This document shows positions 1-9,049 of a stretch of DNA of 40,582 bases, in pieces. The notes beneath the pieces were generated by a model that worked only from the letters and a program-made list of their open reading frames with translations, was not told the origin of the DNA and did no database searches. Origin of the DNA: an uncultured Chlorobiaceae bacterium (GTDB taxonomy: Bacteria > Bacteroidota > Chlorobiia > Chlorobiales > Chlorobiaceae); NCBI GenBank assembly GCA_903937835.1, contig CAJAAV010000048.1, forward strand, positions 1 to 40,582. Reading direction: 5' to 3'. The position numbers and the translations under genes were made by a program. Each line of letters opens with the position of its first letter. Position 1 is the stretch's first letter.

Positions 1-22
1 GAGCTATAATTAACAGGTTATT

Positions 23-796
23 ATGAACTTTACGCTGAAAATCTGGCGACAGAAAAACGTTACGGCTAAAGGGGAGATGGTTTCCTACGATGTTTCGGGG
101 ATCTCGGCCGACAGCTCTTTCTTTGAAATGCTCGATACCCTTAATCAGAAGCTCATCACGACCGGCGGTGATCCTGTTGCCTTTGATCATGACTGCCGTG
201 AGGGTATTTGTGGAACGTGCAGTCTGTATATAAACGGACGTCCTCATGGACCGGCCAAGGGTGTTACCACCTGTCAGCTTCACATGCGAGCCTTTAAGGA
301 TGGCGACACCATCTTTATTGAACCCTGGAGAGCAAAGGCATTTCCCATCATAAGAGATCTTATTGTCGACAGGAGTGCGCTCGACAAGATCATCCAGGCT
401 GGCGGGTATGTCTCGGTTAATACTGGCGGTGTTCCGGATGCCAATACCATTCCTGTGCCAAAAGAGAAGTCGGATGCGGCCTTTGATGCGGCTACCTGTA
501 TCGGCTGTGGCGCTTGTGTGGCGGCCTGTTCCAATGCAGCAGCCATGCTTTTTATCGGCGCCAAGGTCTCACATCTCGCGTTACTTCCGCAGGGACAAGT
601 AGAAGCCGCCACGCGGGTGCAGAAGATGGTTGCCTGTATGGATGAGCAAGGTTTTGGTAACTGCAGCAACACCTATGCCTGTGAATTTGACTGCCCCAAA
701 GGAATTTCTGTATCCAATATCGCCCGCATGAACCGGGAGTTTCTTGGCGCCAAGCTTTTCTCTGACAAGGAAAGGGTTATCAAAGAGTCGGTATAA
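23..796 (+). CDS. sdhB: Succinate dehydrogenase/fumarate reductase iron-sulfur subunit
   Basis: This 257-residue protein is the electron-transfer subunit of succinate:quinone oxidoreductase or fumarate reductase, passing electrons between the flavoprotein subunit and the membrane anchor. In green sulfur bacteria this step belongs to the reductive TCA cycle. The N-terminal half has a plant-type 2Fe-2S ferredoxin domain (CREGICGTC, then a later Cys in VTTCQLH). The C-terminal half has clustered cysteines for the other two clusters ([11 protein letters not shown], then [10 protein letters not shown] and CEFDCPKG). The length and the CEFDCPKGI ending fit the B-type fumarate reductase subunits of Bacteroidota/Chlorobi. 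The genes for the flavoprotein and cytochrome b subunits would be expected upstream, outside the window. A strong hairpin terminator lies 7 bp past the stop, so this is the last gene of its operon. Whether it should be called sdhB or frdB cannot be told from this subunit. Confidence 0.95.
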   Translation: MNFTLKIWRQKNVTAKGEMVSYDVSGISADSSFFEMLDTLNQKLITTGGDPVAFDHDCREGICGTCSLYINGRPHGPAKGVTTCQLHMRAFKDGDTIFIEPWRAKAFPIIRDLIVDRSALDKIIQAGGYVSVNTGGVPDANTIPVPKEKSDAAFDAATCIGCGACVAACSNAAAMLFIGAKVSHLALLPQGQVEAATRVQKMVACMDEQGFGNCSNTYACEFDCPKGISVSNIARMNREFLGAKLFSDKERVIKESV

Positions 797-802
797 GACG
801 AG

Positions 803-848
803 AAAACCGGCCTCTTGTTTCTGTTTTCCAGACATGGGCCGGTTTTTC
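803..848 (+). terminator. Rho-independent terminator after sdhB
   Basis: A perfect 10-bp stem (AAAACCGGCC at 803-812 with GGCCGGTTTT at 837-846) ends in a T run and begins 7 bp after the sdhB stop codon. It is the textbook shape of an intrinsic terminator. Between it and position 1090 I see no convincing gene. Confidence 0.85.
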
Positions 849-1090
849 TGAGTGCCACAACTCCCTGAGTCATAACCGAAAAGCCACAATTACTGGAAAC
901 ATTCCTGCTGGCATGAAGTACTTCAAGCAATCATATCTTCTGTTCTCACCGCAAAAAAGTGCATTATTTCTGCCTGATCAATTGAAAATATGCCAAAAAA
1001 GTAGAGTATTGGTTATCTTCATGGAGAGGCTCTCATTTTTGGAGGTGTTGAGCCATTCGGCAACTATGTTACAGAAGGAGTTCATTTGCC

Positions 1091-1495
1091 ATGAAAAAAA
1101 ATACAGGGATATGGATTGACCACAAGGAGGCCATTTTGGTGTCAGTCGAAGGCGATCAAACGTTCGTTCAGCGCATTGAATCTGCGGCAGAAAGTCATCT
1201 TAAACCCTCTGGGGGATGGAAGTCAGGCGGAACTGTTGTGGCGCAGTCAGTAAGCAATGAACACGTCGGGGATGAACGTCGAAAACATCAGTATCATGCT
1301 TTTTATCAGAAGGTGATCGGGCTGCTTGGCGATTCAGCGAGCATCGCGCTTTTAGGTCCAGGTGAGGCAAAAATAGAACTTGCCAAAGAGATTGAAAGAG
1401 TCAGCCTTCTGCGCAATAAAGTGACTGTGGTGGAAATTTGTGACCGATTGACAGAAAAGCAGTTAATTGCCAAGGTTAAGGCGTTCTTTCTGTAA
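1091..1495 (+). CDS. Small eRF1-domain-like protein of unknown role
   Basis: This 134-residue soluble protein has no signal peptide or membrane segment. It opens with GIWIDHKEAILVSV and later carries ALLGPGEAKIELAKEIE. The arrangement resembles the small bacterial proteins related to the middle domain of eRF1/Dom34 (often annotated as host-attachment or translational-machinery protein), where a similar GPGEAK turn follows a strand. The start is well supported by AAGGAG about 10 bases ahead of the ATG. It stands alone, converging on the minus-strand cytochrome gene. The family assignment rests on a short motif and overall shape only; the function is unknown. Confidence 0.7.
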   Translation: MKKNTGIWIDHKEAILVSVEGDQTFVQRIESAAESHLKPSGGWKSGGTVVAQSVSNEHVGDERRKHQYHAFYQKVIGLLGDSASIALLGPGEAKIELAKEIERVSLLRNKVTVVEICDRLTEKQLIAKVKAFFL

Positions 1496-1639
1496 TAAAG
1501 CGCTCCGTACTCATTATTCCTGACAAGTCGGAAGCAACATATCTGTCGCAAGCTTCACTTTATGCTGAGGAATTTTTATGGTATTGCAGCAAGCTATGAT
1601 TCTGACGATATCCATGTGTGGGGGAAGAGTAACCCCGGC

Positions 1640-1667
1640 ATCCCGGTAAATGACCATTTACCGGGAT
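1640..1667. terminator. Perfect 13-bp palindrome between convergent genes
   Basis: ATCCCGGTAAATG (1640-1652) is followed by two bases and its exact reverse complement (1655-1667). The palindrome overlaps the stop codon of the minus-strand cytochrome gene (1658-1660) and lies between two convergent genes, so a bidirectional termination or mRNA-end stabilising hairpin is the simplest reading. There is no T run on either side, which weakens the terminator call. Confidence 0.5.
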
Positions 1668-2053
1668 AAAGCGTTTGGAGCGCTGACCATGAAGGTGACG
1701 GCATTGGAGACCTCTTCATCGTTCAGAATGGCGTTGCCTCCTTTTGGCGGCATTGCGCCTGATTTGCCATCAAATCCCTGGATTGATTTTTGAACAATGA
1801 CCTCAAACCCTTGAGTCAGGCGTTCTTTCCATACATCATTGTCGCCAGGTTTCGGTGCGCCAGCCACGCCTGCATCATGGCAGCCTGCACAATTTGCATC
1901 ATAAACTCGTTTGCCGGTGGCAAGCTTCTGCTCAGCTAAAGCTTCTGTCCGCGATTCGGTAAGCTCTTCGTTGTCAGATTGTTTTTCAGGGGTGCAAGCT
2001 CCGAGAAAAAAGAGCCCTGCCGCCAATACAGGCATGAATGATTTTAAGGTCAT
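1658..2053 (-). CDS. Lipoprotein c-type cytochrome (c-555/c5-like)
   Basis: This is a 131-residue small monohaem cytochrome c, predicted to be lipid-anchored on the periplasmic side and to shuttle electrons. The N-terminus is a signal sequence ending in a lipobox (FLGAC, Cys20). The haem motif CAGCH is at residues 55-59 and the likely axial methionine is Met101 in AMPPKGG. The spacing and the phrases GAPKPGD, MPPKGGN and VTFMV are close to chlorobial cytochrome c-555, an electron donor to the photosynthetic reaction centre, but the lipobox and the charged linker after it differ from soluble c-555. The upstream region holds a palindrome that could be a metal-regulator site (2115-2129). The exact redox partner cannot be read from sequence. 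Confidence 0.88.
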   Translation of the reverse strand: MTLKSFMPVLAAGLFFLGACTPEKQSDNEELTESRTEALAEQKLATGKRVYDANCAGCHDAGVAGAPKPGDNDVWKERLTQGFEVIVQKSIQGFDGKSGAMPPKGGNAILNDEEVSNAVTFMVSAPNALSR

Positions 2054-2114
2054 CGTCGTGATACAGGCAGAATTTACTTATAGGGCTCTAATCCACTATT
2101 TTGCAGACAGTTTA

Positions 2115-2129
2115 ATGATTATCAATCAT
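2115..2129. promoter_or_regulatory. Perfect 6-3-6 palindrome, possible Fur/Zur-type site
   Basis: ATGATT-ATC-AATCAT is a perfect inverted repeat in the divergent space between the cytochrome gene (start 2053, minus) and the TonB-receptor relic (start 2320, plus). Its AT-rich make-up resembles Fur-family operators, and TonB receptors are classic Fur/Zur targets, but it does not match the 7-1-7 Fur consensus closely. The rest of 2054-2319 shows no gene. Confidence 0.35.
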
Positions 2130-2319
2130 AAGGCTGAAACGTTTTTTTCACTGAGCAAGCATTTACTCCAGTGATCTGTGTCTTGACGTGGTAAGCCAAC
2201 ACTCCTGTCGGCGACTCTTCTTGTCATTATTGTCGCAAAAGTGTTGCTAATTTGTTTACAGTTGTTAAAATCCATAAAATGAAATTCTTATCGTTTATTT
2301 TCAAAAAGCACATTCAGTT

Positions 2320-3732
2320 ATGAGCGCATTGACCCGGTCCATCGCAATGATGATGCTAATGGCGGCAGTGCCATTTCCCGCGTATTCTCAGGAGGCAATA
2401 AGCCAGGAAACAGTGGTTACCGCACCGTCAGAAAAAGCTGTTGAATCACTGGTGTCCAAACGTCTGAAAAGCAGTGATACCGCAGCGCTACTCAATGGGG
2501 TGCCTGGTGTTGCTCTTGCGACAGGCGGCGGTGTTTCGAGTCTGCCGGTTATCCGTGGACAGGCGGACGACCGGATCCATCGATCACGCGAATGACTACA
2601 AAGATGCTCATGGCAAGACGGTGACCTCCTCCTATTACGAATCGCGTAACATCGGGGCTACCCTGGCCGTCAAAGGTGACCGCAGCCTGTTGACATTGAA
2701 AGCCGGGCACCAATTCATTCCAGCTCAAGGATTTGTCAACCAGTGGATGGACATGGTTGAAAACAATGCCTCTCTCTTCAATCTTCGCTACAAGAGTGAT
2801 TATGACTGGGGTAAACTTGATGCCATGGCATACTGGCAGAATACATACCACAAGATGAATTCAGGTGAAGACAAATTGCCAATAAATCTGAAAATACCAG
2901 TAACGACGCCTGATATGCCTATGGTAACACGTGGTATAAACACAGGTTATTCATTGAAGACGGATATCCCGTTTACCGAAAAGAATATCCTGCGGATCGG
3001 CAATGAGTTCCATCGTTTCAGTCTTAACGACTCATGGCCTCCGATCTCTGCCACCCTGGGGACGATGGTACCCGATACCTTTCTGAACATCAATGACGGT
3101 CGTCGTGACAGGTACGCTTTTTTTGCCGAGTGGGAGTCGAGGTGGAACAAACAGGTGACGACCATTTTCGGGGTTCGCAACGAACAGGTGCGGATGTATG
3201 CCGGTGATGTGATGGGGTATAATGGCCAGAACACGGCTGGTATTACGACGACTAATTATAAACGTGATGCCGAGGCTTTTAATGCCGAGGATCATGCCCG
3301 CAACGACAGTAATTGGGATCTGACCTCACTGGTCAGGTTTGAGCTTACTCCGACAGGCACCTATGAAGTGGGTTACGCTCGCAAAACCCGCTCACCCAAT
3401 CTCTACGAGCGTTATGCCTGGTCAACAATGTGGATGACCAGCGGCATGGTCAACTGGTTTGGTGATGGCAATGGTTATGTGGGTAATTTGAACCTCAGAC
3501 CGCAGGCTATGCGCTGGTTAATCTTCGTACTGCATACCAGTGGAAAAATCTGCGGATTGATCTGGGCGTTACGAATCTGTTCGACACCTTCTATTATCTC
3601 CCGCTTGGAGGAATCAACTATGATAACTTTCTGGATAGCAAACTGCTGCCCAGTACCAAAAGGGCCGCCAATTTTGAGCCGCTGGCTGGTCAGGGTCGTT
3701 CGTTCAATATCGGTTTAACACAGACCTTCTGA
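2320..3732 (+). pseudogene. Decayed TonB-dependent outer-membrane receptor
   Basis: The first frame (2320 to about 2575) encodes a signal peptide (through AYSQEA) and the start of a plug domain (LLNGVPGVALATGG, then PVIRGQADDR). It then stops at 2595. A second frame, from about 2580 to 3513, carries beta-barrel sequence (for example ARKTRSPNLYERYAW). A third frame, from about 3510 to 3732, carries the last strands (TNLFDTFYYLP) and ends in Phe (GLTQTF), the usual outer-membrane C-terminus. The total coding length is about 470 codons against 600-700 for an intact receptor. The remainder of the plug and part of the late barrel are therefore missing, and the reading frame changes at both junctions. 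The receptor probably took up a metal complex; the barrel is reminiscent of OprC-type copper receptors, but the substrate is uncertain. It is not expected to make a working receptor. Confidence 0.85.
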
Positions 3733-3790
3733 CCCGTATTGCTTTTCAGGCGACTCTTGCTGCATTATTGATCAACGAAAAGGAACTTAT

Positions 3791-3832
3791 CTTCAAGGAC
3801 GGAAAAACTCTGAATTCTGCCCCGTCCTGAAG
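3791..3832 (+). terminator. Hairpin after TonB-receptor relic
   Basis: CTTCAAGGACGG (3791-3802) pairs with CCGTCCTGAAG (3822-3832), with one bulged base and a loop of about 19 bases. It lies 59 bp past the receptor stop. No T run follows, so this may be a factor-assisted terminator or a leader structure for the TPR gene that starts at 3899. Confidence 0.4.
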
Positions 3833-3898
3833 GTGAGTGCATGCGAAAAGAAAATGAAATACGGATACTTTTTAAATCATTTTCAATTGATGTAAGCT

Positions 3899-4231
3899 AT
3901 GAAAAACATTGGACGCTTTCTTTTTATCGCAGTTATGTCGTTACTGCCAGCATCTGGTGCAGCAATTGCAAGCACTGCAGATGGAGCAAAAAGCTTTTTT
4001 TCCAGTGCTGAAGGAAAGTTCGGGAATGGTGATTATCAGGGAGCCATAACGGACGATAACAAAGCTATTGAGCTTGATCCTTCATTTGTTCCGGCATACA
4101 TCAATCGGGCGTCTGAAAAGCTTGATATGGGAGATAAGCCGGGAGCTATAGCTGACTTATTGGCGGCAGCCAGGCGTGGTCATGCGGGTGCTCAGCAATG
4201 GCTGAGCAATAACGGGGTGTCCGGTTGGTAA
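3899..4231 (+). CDS. Small exported TPR protein
   Basis: This 110-residue protein has an N-terminal signal sequence (about residues 1-24, hydrophobic core FLFIAVMSLLPASG, ending AIAS). It then has one full TPR unit (FGNGDYQGAITDDNKAIELDP) and a second, degenerate one (SFVPAYINRASEKLDMGDKPGAIADL). It ends in GAQQWLSNNG, a Sel1/TPR-like close. TPR units mediate protein-protein contact, and the protein is expected to be periplasmic. No partner is evident from the neighbours. Confidence 0.75.
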   Translation: MKNIGRFLFIAVMSLLPASGAAIASTADGAKSFFSSAEGKFGNGDYQGAITDDNKAIELDPSFVPAYINRASEKLDMGDKPGAIADLLAAARRGHAGAQQWLSNNGVSGW

Positions 4232-4550
4232 TTGACGCTGACAATGCGACAAAAGCAGGGAAATTCCCGGCCCTTGCATAAGCAGGAAGATGACTCCGAA
4301 CGTTTCTGTTATCGGAGCCGGAGTTGTTGTGAATCTGTTACCTCATTTTTCTGTCAACAGTTGCAGCGTATGTAATTCTGCTTGAATACCCTCTGTTTGG
4401 AAATTACTGAATAAAAGTGTAGTTGATAGCATATTGATCATAAAAATAGCGCAAGAACAGAACCGCAGGGAAGGTTACAGTATGGCAGGATAAGACGCTG
4501 GCTGTAGCATTATTTTACTTGTGTCCCCTGAAAGGTTCAATACTAAGTAT
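4232..4550. other. Intergenic stretch without a gene
   Basis: No coding frame here is convincing. The only structure seen is a 6-bp stem (CTCCGA / TCGGAG, about 4292-4315) shortly after the TPR gene, possibly a weak transcription-end hairpin. The rest is AT-rich and presumably contains the promoter of the CorC-type gene. Confidence 0.5.
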
Positions 4551-5882
4551 ATGGAAATACTCTTTCTTTTTGTCCTGATTATTATAAACGGTCTTTTTGC
4601 CATGTCGGAAATCGCGCTGGTAACGGCAAAGCGCTCGCGGCTGTCAAAACTGGCTGAAGATGGAGACAAATCAGCGGGTGTTGCCTTGAGGCTCGGTCAC
4701 GATTTGACCAGCTTTCTTTCGACGATCCAGATTGGCATTACCTCTATTGGCATTCTTAACGGTATCGTGGGCGAGGGCGTTCTTGCTGGACCTCTGGCGA
4801 TCAGGTTGCAGACATTCGGTATGGATGCTGAACCAAGCCATATTCTTGCAACAGTAGTTGTTGTCCTGTCGATTACCTATGTCACTATTGTTATTGGCGA
4901 ACTTGTTCCAAAACGTCTTGGTCAGTTGAACCCTGAAAGAATTGCATGCCTGGTTTCACGCCCCATGTTTACCATTTCGACAATAACTCATCCTTTTGCC
5001 AGACTGCTTTCAGCTTCGACACACACGATTCTTCGTCTTATCGGTACCTATCCGCAGGAGATGCCAAGTGTTACCGAAGAGGAGATTCATGCCATGCTTG
5101 AAGAGGGATCGGAAGCCGGTGTGATTGAACAGCATGAACATGAAATGGTGCGCAATGTTTTTCGACTTGATGACCGTCAGCTTGGTACGTTAATGGTTCC
5201 CAGAGCGGATATTGTCTTTCTTGATGTTTCCCGTCCTCTGGAGGAGAACATTCTTCGGGTCACCGAGTCAGAACATTCCCGTTTTCCGGTTTGCAATGGT
5301 GGGCTTCAGTCCCTGCTTGGCGTGGTTAATGCCAAACAGCTCTTGTCGAAGACTCTGAAAGGCAGGTTGACGGAATTTACCTCACAGTTGCAGCCATGCG
5401 TCTATGTGCCAGAGACCCTTACCGGGATGGAGTTACTTGACCATTTCCGGACATCGGGCACCCAGATGGTCTTTGTTGTTGACGAGTACGGTGAAATTCA
5501 GGGACTGGTTACCCTCCAGGACATGCTTGAGGCCGTAACCGGAGAATTTGTTCCCCGCAATCTTGATGATTCACAGGCAGTGCAGCGCCAGGATGGCTCC
5601 TGGCTGCTTGACGGTCTTATTCCTGTTCCCGAGCTTAAAGATACGCTGGAGTTAAAATCTGTCCCGGAAGAAGACAAGGGGCTCTATCATACCCTCAGCG
5701 GTCTTATGATGTGGCTTCTCGGCCGTATGCCGCAGACTGGTGACGTTATGATCTGGGAAAACTGGACCCTTGAAATTGTTGACCTTGACGGCCAAAGAAT
5801 TGACAAGGTACTGGCTTCGAAAATCTCCCAAGTTCCACAACATGAAGCCGGAAAGTCAGTAACGTCCGTACCGGCAGAGTAA
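4551..5882 (+). CDS. CNNM/CorC-type membrane protein (DUF21, CBS pair, CorC_HlyC)
   Basis: This protein of about 443 residues belongs to the HlyC/CorC (CNNM-like) family, whose members are linked to Mg2+ or Co2+ export. The N-terminal DUF21 region has several membrane spans (MEILFLFVLIIINGLFAMSE opens the first), with the family phrases NGLFAMSEIALVTAKRSRL and VIGELVPKRLG. The middle holds two CBS domains (from VPRADIVFLDV to VTLQDMLEAVTGE). The C-terminus is a CorC_HlyC domain (DGSWLLDGLIPVPEL to WENWTLEIVDLDG). A GTG at 4521 would add ten residues; ATG 4551 was chosen because the hydrophobic segment begins there. Neither start has a good ribosome site. Transported ion unproven. Confidence 0.9.
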   Translation: MEILFLFVLIIINGLFAMSEIALVTAKRSRLSKLAEDGDKSAGVALRLGHDLTSFLSTIQIGITSIGILNGIVGEGVLAGPLAIRLQTFGMDAEPSHILATVVVVLSITYVTIVIGELVPKRLGQLNPERIACLVSRPMFTISTITHPFARLLSASTHTILRLIGTYPQEMPSVTEEEIHAMLEEGSEAGVIEQHEHEMVRNVFRLDDRQLGTLMVPRADIVFLDVSRPLEENILRVTESEHSRFPVCNGGLQSLLGVVNAKQLLSKTLKGRLTEFTSQLQPCVYVPETLTGMELLDHFRTSGTQMVFVVDEYGEIQGLVTLQDMLEAVTGEFVPRNLDDSQAVQRQDGSWLLDGLIPVPELKDTLELKSVPEEDKGLYHTLSGLMMWLLGRMPQTGDVMIWENWTLEIVDLDGQRIDKVLASKISQVPQHEAGKSVTSVPAE

Positions 5883-6043
5883 CAAGGCACCCTTTTCGTG
5901 CGCGCTCTGAGGGGCAAAACCCTTTGGAGCAAAAGAGTTGGTAGCGGATTGCATCAAGACCAGAAAGGGCTGCATATTGGCAGCACAAGGGACAAACTCC
6001 CGGAAAATGATAATATCGCTAACATAAAGAAGGTTAACCAGTT

Positions 6044-6403
6044 ATGAAACATCAAGAAGCAGATTGTCTCTTTTGCCGGATAGTGCGAGGAGAGATCCCC
6101 GCCAAGATCATCTATCGCAACGACCACGTTGTATCTTTCAGAGATATTACCCCGGTTGCGCCACAACATGTACTGATTATTCCTGTCAGACATATCTCTT
6201 CACTCAGTGAACTCAAGCCCGAAGATGAAGCAATCGCTGGTCAGATTCTTCTTGCCGTCGGAGCGGTTGCTGAAATTCTTGGTATCAGAGCATCGGGCTA
6301 CCGGTTTGTCTTTAACTCCGGGGCTGATGCCATGCAGAGTGTTTTTCATATCCACGGCCATCTGATTGGCGGTCAACAGATGGGCTGGCCACCATTTCCC
6401 TAA
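6044..6403 (+). CDS. HIT-family nucleotide hydrolase (HinT-like)
   Basis: This 119-residue cytosolic HIT protein probably hydrolyses purine-nucleoside phosphoramidates such as AMP-lysine, as HinT does. It opens with a zinc-type pair (Cys8 and Cys11 in DCLFCRI). It then has the substrate loop (FRDITPVAPQHVLIIP) and ends with the histidine triad at His102, His104 and His106 (VFHIHGHLIGG). The tail MGWPPFP is typical of the family. AAGG lies about 12 bases before the ATG. It is an isolated gene between the CorC-type gene and feoA. Confidence 0.93.
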   Translation: MKHQEADCLFCRIVRGEIPAKIIYRNDHVVSFRDITPVAPQHVLIIPVRHISSLSELKPEDEAIAGQILLAVGAVAEILGIRASGYRFVFNSGADAMQSVFHIHGHLIGGQQMGWPPFP

Positions 6404-6540
6404 CCATTGCTGCTGCGGCTTTGCTTAACTTTTTCTGCAAAAACCGTCGATCTCAATGAATTTTTTTGTGTTCCTTGCCGTTATACTGGTTGCAATTAGT
6501 CCTATTTATTTTTTTATCGTTTAGTGCGGGAGATCATGGA

Positions 6541-6774
6541 ATGCGGTTATCAGAGTTGAAGGTTGGCAAGGAGGCTGAAGTGACGGCTGTAAAAGCTGAA
6601 GGGGCTGTAAGACGCAGAATTATGGATATGGGACTGATCAAAGGCACCAGATTCAAAGTGGTAAGGGTTGCGCCGCTCGGAGATCCTATGGAGATTTTTT
6701 TCAAGGGGCTCCATCTCGCTTTGAGGAAAAATGAGGCTGAAGGTATTTGGGTGGCAGAACAGCCTGATAAATGA
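6541..6774 (+). CDS. feoA: Ferrous iron transport protein A
   Basis: This 77-residue SH3-like protein works with FeoB in uptake of Fe(II) at the inner membrane. Family features are MRLSELKVGKEAEVTAV, RRRIMDMGLIKGT and PLGDPMEIFFKG. An open frame extends upstream to 6466, but the family N-terminus (MRLSEL) and a GGGAG-like ribosome site just ahead place the start at 6541. The stop codon overlaps the feoB start (ATGA), so the two are translationally coupled. No clear Fur box was found upstream. Confidence 0.93.
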   Translation: MRLSELKVGKEAEVTAVKAEGAVRRRIMDMGLIKGTRFKVVRVAPLGDPMEIFFKGLHLALRKNEAEGIWVAEQPDK

Positions 6775-8924
6775 TCAGAGTGACCATGAATGAGCAGAAT
6801 GAGATATGTATCGCGCTTGCAGGTAATCCAAACTGTGGGAAAACCTCTCTTTTCAATGCTCTCACCGGCGCTCATCAGAAAGTTGGAAATTTTTCAGGCG
6901 TCACGGTTGAAAAGCATGAGGGATATCTCGACTACAAGGGATACAGGATCACGGTGGTCGATCTGCCTGGCATCTATTCTCTCACTCCATATTCGCCCGA
7001 GGAGATTATCACCAGAGAGTACCTCATCAAAGAGCCGCCGGATGTGGTGGTCAATGTTCTCGAAGGGCCAAACCTTGAACGCAACCTGCTGCTGACCACG
7101 CAGCTCATGGAGCTGGAGGTTGATTTTCTCGTTGCCCTCAACATGATCGATGAAGTTGAGGAGAAAGGGATCGTCATAGAGATAAAGCAGTTGCAGCAAC
7201 TGCTCGGCTGTCATATTATCCCGACATCGGCAAAAAAAAGTATCGGACTGGATGCACTGCTTGACCATGTCATCAGGGTTGCACGCAAGGATATAACGAT
7301 TCGCAAAAACAAGCTCTTTTTCCGCCCCGGGCTTGAAGCATCCGTTGAAAAAATTACCGCAATACTAATTCGTCAGAAGGAGCTGAACGGCTTCAATCCG
7401 CGATGGCTGGCCATCAAGCTGCTTGAGAATGATCGGGAAGTCTATCAGGAGGTTCAACGCCATCCCGTCTGGGTCAAGGTTGAACTTGCTCTTCAGGAGG
7501 CGCTCAAAGAGGCTGAACAAATGCACGATTCGGAGCCGGAGATTCTCATTACCGAAGATCGTCACGCATTCATTCGTGGAGCAATGCAGGAGTGCGTTTA
7601 CCAGCCCGGTGGGGTAAAAGCCACACCAACCGACTATATCGACATGGTGGTGCTCAACAGGCTCCTTGGCCTGCCAATCTTTTTACTGGTCGTCTGGTCG
7701 ATATTTCAACTGACCTTCACCCTTGGCGCCCCAATAATGGGATGGCTGGAGCTCCTTTTCGGCTTCATCGGCTCAACCATAGAGCCTCTGCTGCCCAATG
7801 AGACACTCCGCTCCATTGTCATTGACGGTATTATCGCCGGGGTTGGCGGCGTTCTGGTCTTTCTGCCCAATATTGTGCTGCTCTTTATCGGGCTCTCTTT
7901 TCTGGAGGCATCAGGCTATATGGCCCGTGCCGCCTTTGTGATTGACCGCGTGATGCACCGCTTCGGCCTGCATGGCAAATCCTTTATCCCCATGGTCACC
8001 GGGTTCGGCTGTTCAATTCCGGCCATTATGGCAACACGAACCCTGAAAAGCCGCACTGACCGGCTTGTCACCATCATGATCATCCCTTTCATGAGTTGCG
8101 GGGCTAAATTACCGGTCTATATGCTTCTGACGGCAGCTTTTTTTGCGCCTGACGTGGCCGCAAACATCATGTTCGGCATTTATCTGCTCGGTATTGTTGT
8201 TGGTCTCTGGACGGCATTGATCCTGAAAAAAACGGTGATGAAGAGCGACTCTGAGCCCTTTGTGATGGAGCTGCCACCCTATCGCTGGCCAACGCTGGCC
8301 TCGGTATTGTTTCAGGCAAAGATCAAGGCGCTGATGTATCTGAAAAAAGCGGGAACGCTCATTCTTTGCGCTGTCATCATTATATGGGCGGTCAGCAACT
8401 ATCCGCATAACAGCGCTCTCGATGCCACATACACGGCAGAGAACAAACGGATCGCGGAGAGTGGCATGAATGCATCAGAAAAAAAGGAGCTCAAGAGATC
8501 GCTGGAACTGCGCATCAAATCGGAACAGCTTGAGTACTCTCTGGCTGGGCGTGCAGGCAAAGTGCTTGAACCGCTTATCAGGCCCCTTGGCTTCGACTGG
8601 AAAATCGGCATTGCCCTTGTGACCGGCCTGGCGGCAAAAGAGGTTGTTGTCTCCACCCTTGGCACCATCTACTCCATCGGGCAGAGTAACGACACACCGG
8701 TAGAGCTGAAATCAATTCTCCGACACGACCCGTCATTCAGCAGGGCAACCGCACTGAGTCTGATGGTCTTTGTGCTGCTCTATATCCCCTGCGTAGCGGC
8801 AATCGGCGTGATGAAAAAAGAGGTCGGACGCTGGCGGCCTGTGCTTCTTTATTCAGCCTACTCTCTTTCCGTAGCATGGGTACTTTCGTTCGTCGTCTAT
8901 CGGCTTGCGCTGGTGATGTTGTAG
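6771..8924 (+). CDS. feoB: Ferrous iron transport protein B
   Basis: This 717-residue Fe(II) transporter is full length. The N-terminal G domain has G1 GNPNCGKT (residues about 18-25), the G2/switch region VGNFSGVT, G3 DLPGIYSL and G4 NMID. After a helical spacer comes the membrane part with the Gate repeats (for example FGLHGKSFIPMVTGFGCSIP and LVTGLAAKEVVVSTLGTIY). A second start (ATG 6786) lies five codons in; 6771 was kept because its ATG overlaps the feoA stop. No feoC-like gene follows; the next gene is convergent. Confidence 0.95.
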   Translation: MIRVTMNEQNEICIALAGNPNCGKTSLFNALTGAHQKVGNFSGVTVEKHEGYLDYKGYRITVVDLPGIYSLTPYSPEEIITREYLIKEPPDVVVNVLEGPNLERNLLLTTQLMELEVDFLVALNMIDEVEEKGIVIEIKQLQQLLGCHIIPTSAKKSIGLDALLDHVIRVARKDITIRKNKLFFRPGLEASVEKITAILIRQKELNGFNPRWLAIKLLENDREVYQEVQRHPVWVKVELALQEALKEAEQMHDSEPEILITEDRHAFIRGAMQECVYQPGGVKATPTDYIDMVVLNRLLGLPIFLLVVWSIFQLTFTLGAPIMGWLELLFGFIGSTIEPLLPNETLRSIVIDGIIAGVGGVLVFLPNIVLLFIGLSFLEASGYMARAAFVIDRVMHRFGLHGKSFIPMVTGFGCSIPAIMATRTLKSRTDRLVTIMIIPFMSCGAKLPVYMLLTAAFFAPDVAANIMFGIYLLGIVVGLWTALILKKTVMKSDSEPFVMELPPYRWPTLASVLFQAKIKALMYLKKAGTLILCAVIIIWAVSNYPHNSALDATYTAENKRIAESGMNASEKKELKRSLELRIKSEQLEYSLAGRAGKVLEPLIRPLGFDWKIGIALVTGLAAKEVVVSTLGTIYSIGQSNDTPVELKSILRHDPSFSRATALSLMVFVLLYIPCVAAIGVMKKEVGRWRPVLLYSAYSLSVAWVLSFVVYRLALVML

Positions 8925-9049
8925 ACAACTCACCAGAATAACGGCAGCATATTGTCGTCGAAGCAAAAGTCAATGCAGACAGTCCGCACAGAAAGGCGAT
9001 GTATTCAGAGTGCTTTTCCGGGGTCTGATTTCTCCGTCAACAATGTTGT

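Noticed and set aside
913-1119. A 68-codon frame between the sdhB terminator and the next gene
   Set aside because: Composition is AT-driven, there is no ribosome site, and it overlaps the well-supported start at 1091.
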